Shown here: in pieces, positions 1 to 4,394 of the stretch
How the letters are laid out: every line of letters starts with the position of its first letter
Numbering within the stretch: the stretch's first letter is position 1
Assembly (NCBI GenBank): GCA_029935375.1
Contig: JAOZKL010000054.1
Location: 1-5,658, forward strand
Length of the DNA: 5,658 bases
Source of the DNA: Patescibacteria group bacterium
GTDB lineage: Bacteria; Patescibacteriota; JACMRA01
Direction of reading: 5' to 3'
The notes under the pieces: model-generated
The model's database searches: none
What the model saw: only the letters and a program-made list of their open reading frames with translations
What the model was told of the DNA's origin: nothing
Position numbers and translations under genes: made by a program

Positions 1-2
1 TT

Positions 3-290
3 GGTGTTGATGGAGACTCTTATTTCGTTGATGTTGATGGAGTCGAAGATTCAATTAAAATATTAAAAGCCAGTGCAACATTTGCTATGAAAAATCTAAG
101 TATGAAGGTTGGGAGTAAGGTGGTCCTTATTATACCTGCTGATGTAACGCCAGTGTGGGGGGCTCTTAGTAGTGTTGTTTCTTCTGATGAAGAGGGTGAA
201 ATTGGAGAGCAAGTGGCTGATGACAATTATTATGATAGTAATCAGGTAGATCAATCTCAGCAAGACGTTTCCAACATAGATTATTTCTAA
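3..290 (+). CDS. C-terminal part of an unrecognised protein with an acidic tail (5' end outside window)
   Basis: An open frame enters from the left edge (first complete codon at base 3) and ends at TAA 288-290, leaving 95 residues. I do not recognise the family. The first 50 or so residues alternate short hydrophobic and glycine-bearing segments (GDSYFVDVDGVEDSIKIL, then MKVGSKVVLIIPADVTPVWG), which suggests a small beta-rich fold. The VGSKVVLIIPADV stretch faintly recalls the TOBE domain at the end of ABC-transporter ATPases, which would suit the solute-binding gene next door, but the similarity is too short to rely on. The last 40 residues are acidic and rich in Q, N and Y, ending in SNIDYF. 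That looks like a disordered tail, with a slight likeness to the acidic tip of single-strand-binding proteins. The next gene starts 38 bases later with no clear promoter between, so the two are probably cotranscribed. An internal ATG at 87 is not needed as a start because the frame is open to the edge. Confidence 0.7.
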   Translation, partial: GVDGDSYFVDVDGVEDSIKILKASATFAMKNLSMKVGSKVVLIIPADVTPVWGALSSVVSSDEEGEIGEQVADDNYYDSNQVDQSQQDVSNIDYF

Positions 291-328
291 GCAGGTTTTT
301 CAAATTATTATATTTTCAGTATAGGTAT

Positions 329-1990
329 ATGCCACAAAACAATAGACAACAACAAGGGTATTATCAACAAAACCAACAGCAGTACAATGGTTATGTAGAC
401 AAGTCTTTGCCACCTAGGCAACAACAATATTCACAAAACAATCAAGAGCAGTATTATCAGCAAAATGACGAATACAGTCAATCGCCTCAAGATGTTAAGA
501 AAACTTCTTATAAAGAGCCCATGTCGCTAAAGAAGAAGGTTATCATCTTTGGATCTACTGGCCTTTCAATACTAATAATTGGAATCATCGCTGTTTTATT
601 CATTGTTAGAGCTCCTATAACTGAAAATGTTGTAGCATCGAAAGTTGTTCAGCCTGGTACTGCAACGGATTTAGAATTGGTTTGGTGGAAGCCTGATACT
701 CCAGAGCAAAATGAAGAGGTTTATAGTGATATAATTGATAATTTTACCGAAAAAGTGAGAGAGCAAGCAGCTGTGGACGGTAAGCAGATGAGAATAGAGA
801 TAAAGATAGTTAATCGTAAATATGATGAAGTAGATTATTACTCCAATTTAACAGAAGAGATAGCAAAAGGAGTAGGTCCTGATATTTTAACCATTAGAAA
901 CGATGATTTGCCTGCATATAAAGACTTTATGGTGCCAATAACTCAATTTAAAGGAGCTGTTTTGGAGCAGTATAAATCTGATTTTGTCGATCTTGCTGTT
1001 CGCGATACCATGGCTAATGATGAAGTGTATGCAGTAACAGAGTATGTTGATAATCTGCAAATGTATTATAATAAAGAAATTTTAGAGCAGAATGGAATAT
1101 CTGAGCCTGCAAAAACTTGGGGGGATATGGATTTGCAATCTTCTGAGCTTAGTAAAGAGAACTATGACGATTCTTTTTTGATTAGTACTATATCATTTGG
1201 CCTTGGTGGTTTGTTAGAAAAGCAATCTGGCAAGAGTCCGAATATTTCAACACATCAAGATATTTTACCAGTTTTGATTCGTCAATATGGTGGAGATTTG
1301 TATGATTATAAACTAGAAAGATCGGATTTTTCTATTGATGATAGCGATGCTGGCAAATCGACAGATCCTGTATATCAAGCAGTCAAATATTATATGAGCT
1401 TTTCTAATGAATATGATGACAAATATAGTTGGAATGAAAACATGCCAAACGATCTCGATGTGTTTGTTGAGGGTAAGTTAATATATATGTTGGGTTATAG
1501 GGAGGCAGATTCCTTAATTTCTAGTAGAAATCCTAATTTGGAGTATTCTATTGCGCGACTTCCTCAGCATAATGAAGACTCTAAGAGGACAATGGGTCGT
1601 TTTTTTATGAATGGATTAAGTGTGAAACTTGCAGATGAGACAAAGTATCAATCGGAGAGATATTGGTCTGAACAATTTTTGTTATATTTAGCTAGCAAGG
1701 AGGCGCAAAATATGTTCTGGGATAAAACAAATCTCCCAGGAGCAAGACGTGATATAATAGCTGAGCAGAAAAAAGGTGAAAAAACTTTACAAATTTTTGC
1801 AGATGGAGCTCTGTATGCTGAGAGTTATTATAAGCCAGATGTTCTGAAGGTAGAAAATATTTGGACTGATATGTTAGAAAAGATCAAATTCTCCAGCGCT
1901 TCTTTGGAAAGTCCTATATTAGAAGCTGTGAAGGAGTATGAGCAGCTAGTCAAGAATGGTACCCACACTAGAAGATCTCAGAGAGACTGA
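329..1990 (+). CDS. Membrane-anchored extracellular solute-binding protein (family 1-like) with a Q/N/Y-rich N-terminal tail
   Basis: The 553-residue product has three parts. Residues 1-55 are low complexity (19 Q, 7 N, 8 Y). Residues 57-70 carry lysines (SLKKK), followed by one hydrophobic helix at about 71-93. From about 114 onward the sequence resembles family 1 ABC-transporter solute-binding proteins: an opening strand LELVWWKPDTPEQNE, a GPDILTIRNDDLPAY segment, the hinge-like EVYAVTEYVDNLQMYYNKEIL followed by a TWGDM motif, and a C-terminal FLLYLASKEAQNMFW segment typical of the family. There is no lipobox cysteine, so the helix, with the lysines on its cytoplasmic side, is the likely anchor and the binding domain faces outward. 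The ligand cannot be told from sequence; sugars or oligosaccharides are usual for the family. No permease gene is in view. ATG 329 is the only usable start in frame; it has only a weak AGG too close to it. It ends at TGA, four bases before the tRNA promoter. Confidence 0.85.
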   Translation: MPQNNRQQQGYYQQNQQQYNGYVDKSLPPRQQQYSQNNQEQYYQQNDEYSQSPQDVKKTSYKEPMSLKKKVIIFGSTGLSILIIGIIAVLFIVRAPITENVVASKVVQPGTATDLELVWWKPDTPEQNEEVYSDIIDNFTEKVREQAAVDGKQMRIEIKIVNRKYDEVDYYSNLTEEIAKGVGPDILTIRNDDLPAYKDFMVPITQFKGAVLEQYKSDFVDLAVRDTMANDEVYAVTEYVDNLQMYYNKEILEQNGISEPAKTWGDMDLQSSELSKENYDDSFLISTISFGLGGLLEKQSGKSPNISTHQDILPVLIRQYGGDLYDYKLERSDFSIDDSDAGKSTDPVYQAVKYYMSFSNEYDDKYSWNENMPNDLDVFVEGKLIYMLGYREADSLISSRNPNLEYSIARLPQHNEDSKRTMGRFFMNGLSVKLADETKYQSERYWSEQFLLYLASKEAQNMFWDKTNLPGARRDIIAEQKKGEKTLQIFADGALYAESYYKPDVLKVENIWTDMLEKIKFSSASLESPILEAVKEYEQLVKNGTHTRRSQRD

Positions 1991-1993
1991 GCC

Positions 1994-2022
1994 TTGACAA
2001 TTTTAGATAAATGATAAATAAA
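1994..2022 (+). promoter_or_regulatory. Sigma70-type promoter for the tRNA gene
   Basis: A perfect -35 hexamer TTGACA (1994-1999) is followed after 17 bases by AATAAA (2017-2022), a 4/6 match to the -10 consensus. Predicted transcription starts near 2029, just before the first tRNA base at 2032. It begins four bases after the stop codon of the solute-binding gene. Confidence 0.55.
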
Positions 2023-2031
2023 CAACTTGTT

Positions 2032-2107
2032 GGGTGTGTAGCTCAGGGGTTAGAGCACAGATCTTATAAGTCTGCGGTCGGTGGTTCAATTCCACCCACA
2101 CCCACCA
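2032..2107 (+). tRNA. tRNA-Ile (anticodon UAU), reads AUA; CCA encoded
   Basis: A complete cloverleaf can be folded by hand. The acceptor stem GGGTGTG (2032-2038) pairs with CACACCC (2097-2103), all seven pairs Watson-Crick. The D stem is GCTC/GAGC (2041-2044, 2053-2056) with a GGGG-bearing loop. The anticodon stem is CAGAT/GTCTG (2058-2062, 2070-2074) around loop CTTATAA, so U33 is followed by anticodon UAU (2065-2067) and A37. The variable loop is CGGTC and the T stem is GGTGG/CCACC with loop TTCAATT. The discriminator is A2104 and CCA follows at 2105-2107. Anticodon, A73 and the U12-A23 pair all fit isoleucine. Most bacteria instead read AUA with a CAU tRNA modified to lysidine. A second CCA follows directly (2108-2110), then a short T run. 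AUA codons are frequent in the neighbouring genes. Confidence 0.95.
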
Positions 2108-2116
2108 CCATTTTTA

Positions 2117-2145
2117 TTGACAGTTAGCACTTTATGTGCTATTCT
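2117..2145 (+). promoter_or_regulatory. Extended -10 promoter of galE with a palindrome in the spacer
   Basis: Consensus TTGACA (2117-2122), a 17-base spacer and TATTCT (2140-2145), with an extended -10 TG at 2137-2138. The start would fall near 2152, giving a leader of about 28 bases without a ribosome binding site. The spacer holds a perfect inverted repeat, AGCAC (2126-2130), five bases, GTGCT (2136-2140), whose right arm abuts the -10. It could be an operator. It resembles half-sites of the HrcA operator CIRCE (TTAGCAC...GTGCTA), but the arms are too close together for that site. Confidence 0.75.
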
Positions 2146-2179
2146 TTATGTATAAATAAAATTTAATTATACAATTTTT

Positions 2180-3160
2180 ATGCTCAAAATTTTAGTAACA
2201 GGAGGTGCTGGTTATATTGGTTCTCAAACAGCTTTGCATTTGTTAGATGAGGGATATGAAGTAGTAATACTTGATAACATGATGAATGGACACGAAGATG
2301 TGATACCAAACGAGGCCCTTTTTGAAAATCAAGATTTGTGTGATATAGATGGTTTGGAACAAGTTTTTGATAAACATGATATTTCAGCTGTAATTCATTT
2401 TGCAGCAGGGCCTTCTATTGTTAGTGAGAAAGCCGAGGCTCTTCCTAGTTATTATGAAAACAATCTAAAGGGAACTCTTAATTTGTTTGAAGTCATGAGG
2501 AAGAAAAATGTAAAGAATATTGTATTTTCATCAACAGCTGCTGTTTATGGTATTCCTGATAGTACTCCAATTACAGAAGAAATGGATAAAAATCCAATTA
2601 ATGTATATGGTTATGTTAAATATATGACAGAGAAGATTTTGGCAGATTATAACAGATCTGGATTAATAAACTATGTTGCTTTACGTTATTTTAATGCATG
2701 CGGAGCTGATTCCGACGGTCGTACTGGGGAGCTTCATAATCCAGAGACTCATCTAATTCCCCTTGTTTTGCAAACAGCTTTGAAGAAGCGAGATAAGATT
2801 TATATTTTTGGAGATGATTATGATACAGAAGATGGTACTTGTATTCGTGATTATGTTCACACAGAAGATTTGGCTCGTGCTCATGTTTATGCATTAAAAA
2901 AACTTTTTGAAGGTAAGTTGACAGCAGAGGCAATCAATCTTGGTTCAGGTGAAGGTTATAGTGTTCGTAGTATTATAAATGAAGCTAAAAAGATTACAAA
3001 AGTTGATTTTGCAGTTGAAGTTACAGAAAGAAGAGAAGGGGATCCTGATGTATTGATTGCCAGTAGTGCAAAAGCAAAAGAATTGTTAGATTGGCAGCCT
3101 GAGCATGACTTGGAAAGTATTATCAAAACAGCCTGGAATTGGCACAAATCGCTAGAATAG
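2180..3160 (+). CDS. galE: UDP-glucose 4-epimerase
   Basis: Interconverts UDP-glucose and UDP-galactose in the cytosol (Leloir pathway), using bound NAD. The 326-residue product has normal family length. It is an extended short-chain dehydrogenase: the NAD-binding GGAGYIG lies at residues 8-14, D32-N33 follow the second strand, the Ser/Thr segment SSTAAVYG is at 117-124, and the catalytic pair is Tyr143 and Lys147 in YGYVK. Further GalE hallmarks are RYFNACGAD (about 169-177) and DGTCIRDYVHTEDLARAH (about 218-235). The protein begins MLKILVTGGAG, so ATG 2180 fits the Rossmann start exactly. No Shine-Dalgarno precedes it; the leader is nearly all A and T. It has its own strong promoter and is followed by noncoding DNA, so it is probably monocistronic. 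UDP-galactose would feed surface polysaccharide or glycosylation, though no glycosyltransferase is in the window. Closely related sugar epimerases cannot be fully excluded. Confidence 0.95.
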   Translation: MLKILVTGGAGYIGSQTALHLLDEGYEVVILDNMMNGHEDVIPNEALFENQDLCDIDGLEQVFDKHDISAVIHFAAGPSIVSEKAEALPSYYENNLKGTLNLFEVMRKKNVKNIVFSSTAAVYGIPDSTPITEEMDKNPINVYGYVKYMTEKILADYNRSGLINYVALRYFNACGADSDGRTGELHNPETHLIPLVLQTALKKRDKIYIFGDDYDTEDGTCIRDYVHTEDLARAHVYALKKLFEGKLTAEAINLGSGEGYSVRSIINEAKKITKVDFAVEVTERREGDPDVLIASSAKAKELLDWQPEHDLESIIKTAWNWHKSLE

Positions 3161-3194
3161 GTTTTTGTGTCTTTCTATTTAATAGGCTTTTTTC
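3156..3194 (+). terminator. Weak candidate terminator after galE
   Basis: AATAG (3156-3160, overlapping the stop codon) can pair with CTATT (3175-3179), and a shorter CTAT/ATAG hairpin is also possible at 3175-3184. A run of six T lies at 3187-3192. The stems are short, AT-rich and not ideally spaced from the T run, so some read-through toward the downstream RNA region is possible. Confidence 0.25.
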
Positions 3195-3250
3195 CTAATT
3201 CCATTTCTAACCAATAATTCCTAAAATTTGACTAAAAAAGTATTTTTTTC

Positions 3251-3393
3251 AATTCGTTTTGCCAGTAAAGATCGTTTCAAAAAGAACATTTTTAGGATAA
3301 GTTTAATAATTTCTACTTGAAAAGCGAATTAGGAGGGAGGTCTAATGTATTATAGAAGCGGGTGTATATCCCGCTATTTTTTTATTTTTTTTT
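3251..3393 (+). ncRNA. Candidate small structured RNA between galE and parB
   Basis: The stretch 3161-3401 has no credible protein gene but shows ordered RNA structure. AATTCGTTTT (3251-3260) pairs with AAAA (3320-3323) and CGAATT (3325-3330), leaving one bulged G. Inside it, AGTAAAG (3264-3270) pairs with TACT (3314-3317) and TTT (3310-3312) around a bulged C, with a last G-U pair. An AAAAA/TTTTT hairpin (3279-3294) may cap it. Then come a small hairpin, ATTAG/CTAAT (3328-3332, 3342-3346), which shares three bases with the long stem and displays a purine loop GAGGGAGGT, and a strong terminator. The only + strand sequence downstream is antisense to parB, so this is not a leader riboswitch for a following gene. 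The promoter is unclear: TATTTT (3241-3246) is a possible -10 with a poor -35, and TTGACT (3228-3233) has no matching -10. It matches no RNA family I know. AT-rich DNA folds easily by chance. Confidence 0.4.
3357..3393 (+). terminator. Rho-independent terminator, + strand
   Basis: A six-pair stem AGCGGG (3357-3362) / CCCGCT (3370-3375) encloses a seven-base loop TGTATAT. It is followed by a T-rich tract at 3377-3393 (seven T, one A, nine T). It is the most GC-rich hairpin in its surroundings and ends nine bases before the complement of the parB stop codon. On the minus strand the same hairpin lacks a following T run, so it mainly stops rightward transcription of the putative RNA or galE read-through. 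Confidence 0.85.
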
Positions 3394-3401
3394 ACTGTGG
3401 A

Positions 3402-4262
3402 TTACCACTTAATAACTATTTTACCATGTTTTTTGTTTCCCTCCATCTGTACTTTTGCTTTTTCAAATTGTTTAGATATATTATCTATTTTTTCAATTAT
3501 TTCTCTATCCAATGAATGTGCTATTACTTTTATCTTCTTCTTACTTTTTTTAAGATTTTTTTCTTTTAATAGTTTAATAATTTCTTTTACTGTTAAGTCG
3601 TTAGTTAAGATAATTTTCAACATTTTAACTTGTTCATCATTTGATAAATTTGTTAATTGTCTAGCCTGTCCTTCTGATAACTTGCCGCTTATTATAGCAT
3701 CTTGTATTGGTTCTGATAATGTTCTCAATCGTAAATAATTTTTGATATACTGTTCTGAATTTCCAAGTTCTTTTGCCAGCGTTTTTTCATTTATTTTTTG
3801 TGTTTTTATTAACATGTTAAATGTGTTGGCAAGTTCCATTGGATTTAGGTTTTCTCTATGAATATTTTCACTAGCAGCAATCAAAGCTTGTTTTTGTGTT
3901 GTTACTTCTTTTTCTTTTTTGATAATTGCTGGGATTTTATCTTTATTCAAATGTTTAAAAGCTCTTAACCTTCTTTCTCCTGCTAACAAAGTATATGTTT
4001 TTGATGTCTTACCATCTCTCTTGACCATCTTTTCCATAATTATAACAGGGCTAAGTAATCCACTATCTTGTATGCTTTTTGCCAAGCTTTCAATTTTTGC
4101 TTTATCAAATTCTCGTCTAGTTTGATATGGACAAAGATCTATTTGTTCTATTATTATATCTATAATTTCAATACCTTTTTTATCATTTAGAGGTACGTTA
4201 TTATTACCAAAGTATCCCCCTAAAATATTATCTAAATTTTTTCCTAATGCCATATTGGACAT
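3402..4262 (-). CDS. parB: ParB family chromosome-partitioning protein
   Basis: ParB proteins bind parS sites, load as CTP-dependent clamps and spread to organise the origin region for segregation by ParA. The 286-residue product has normal length and all expected blocks: an N-terminal ALGKNLDNILGG segment, PYQTRREFD (45-53), the CTP-binding GERRLRA (95-101), ENIHRENLNPMELA (132-145, where the usual ENIQR has His135 for Gln), a helix-turn-helix with TLAKELGNSEQYIKNYLRL (161-179), GKLSEGQARQL (193-203), and a basic C-terminal dimerisation region ending GKIVIKW. The first ATG (4262) is given, but ATG 4253, giving MALGKNLDN, may be the true start. The promoter at 4264-4291 would start transcription near 4257, and many ParB proteins begin with M followed closely by ALGKGL. 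No Shine-Dalgarno precedes either. No parA or obvious parS lies in the window, so it appears to be expressed alone, divergently from the surface-protein gene. Confidence 0.95.
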   Translation of the reverse strand: MSNMALGKNLDNILGGYFGNNNVPLNDKKGIEIIDIIIEQIDLCPYQTRREFDKAKIESLAKSIQDSGLLSPVIIMEKMVKRDGKTSKTYTLLAGERRLRAFKHLNKDKIPAIIKKEKEVTTQKQALIAASENIHRENLNPMELANTFNMLIKTQKINEKTLAKELGNSEQYIKNYLRLRTLSEPIQDAIISGKLSEGQARQLTNLSNDEQVKMLKIILTNDLTVKEIIKLLKEKNLKKSKKKIKVIAHSLDREIIEKIDNISKQFEKAKVQMEGNKKHGKIVIKW

Positions 4263-4263
4263 A

Positions 4264-4291
4264 TTAATATCTATTAGATGAACTTTGTCAA
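4264..4291 (-). promoter_or_regulatory. Promoter of parB
   Basis: On the minus strand a perfect TTGACA (4291-4286) is followed after 16 bases by TATTAA (4269-4264), or after 17 by ATTAAT, each a 4/6 match to the -10. Transcription would begin near 4257, downstream of the first ATG and just before the second. This is why the shorter ParB start is attractive. It stands back to back with the promoter of the surface-protein gene, the two -35 boxes being 33 bases apart. Confidence 0.5.
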
Positions 4292-4324
4292 TACTTCAAT
4301 TATCAGAAATATATAAAAGACTCC

Positions 4325-4353
4325 TTGCATATAGGCAAAAAATATGCTATATT
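4325..4353 (+). promoter_or_regulatory. Extended -10 promoter of the surface-protein gene
   Basis: TTGCAT (4325-4330), a 17-base spacer and TATATT (4348-4353), with the extended -10 TG at 4345-4346. The predicted start near 4360 leaves a leader of about 35 bases without a Shine-Dalgarno. As at galE, an inverted repeat sits in the spacer: GCATA (4327-4331) and TATGC (4343-4347), the right arm touching the -10. Confidence 0.65.
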
Positions 4354-4394
4354 ACTTTCATTAAAAGTTGTTTTTATACAATTATTAAAAGAAT

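Noticed and set aside
20..226. 68-residue ORF on the minus strand
   Set aside because: It is Ser/Thr-rich with no motif and lies opposite an open + frame that continues from the window edge.
1988..2017. UGA read as glycine, extending the solute-binding protein to TAA 2015-2017
   Set aside because: No TGA occurs within any other coding frame here, and the extension would run into the tRNA promoter. A standard code fits better.
2124..2141. CIRCE (HrcA operator) at the galE promoter
   Set aside because: The TTAGCAC and GTGCTA arms are present, but only five bases separate them instead of thirteen, and galE is not a chaperone gene.
2691..3147. Two minus-strand ORFs inside galE
   Set aside because: The galE frame carries all epimerase motifs across this interval; these are shadows.
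3274..3289. parS-like site near parB
   Set aside because: It matches the parS consensus at only about 10 of 16 positions (GTTTCA on the left, AACA on the right), lacks the central palindrome and lies in the candidate RNA stem.
3345..3515. Small ORF of about 56 codons after an excellent Shine-Dalgarno-like sequence
   Set aside because: It runs through the terminator stem and T tract and then antisense to parB. The composition is a string of F, Y and L from T-rich DNA, not a plausible protein.
3397..3738. 113-residue ORF on the + strand
   Set aside because: It lies opposite a well-supported parB and is a hydrophobic antisense shadow starting with GTG.
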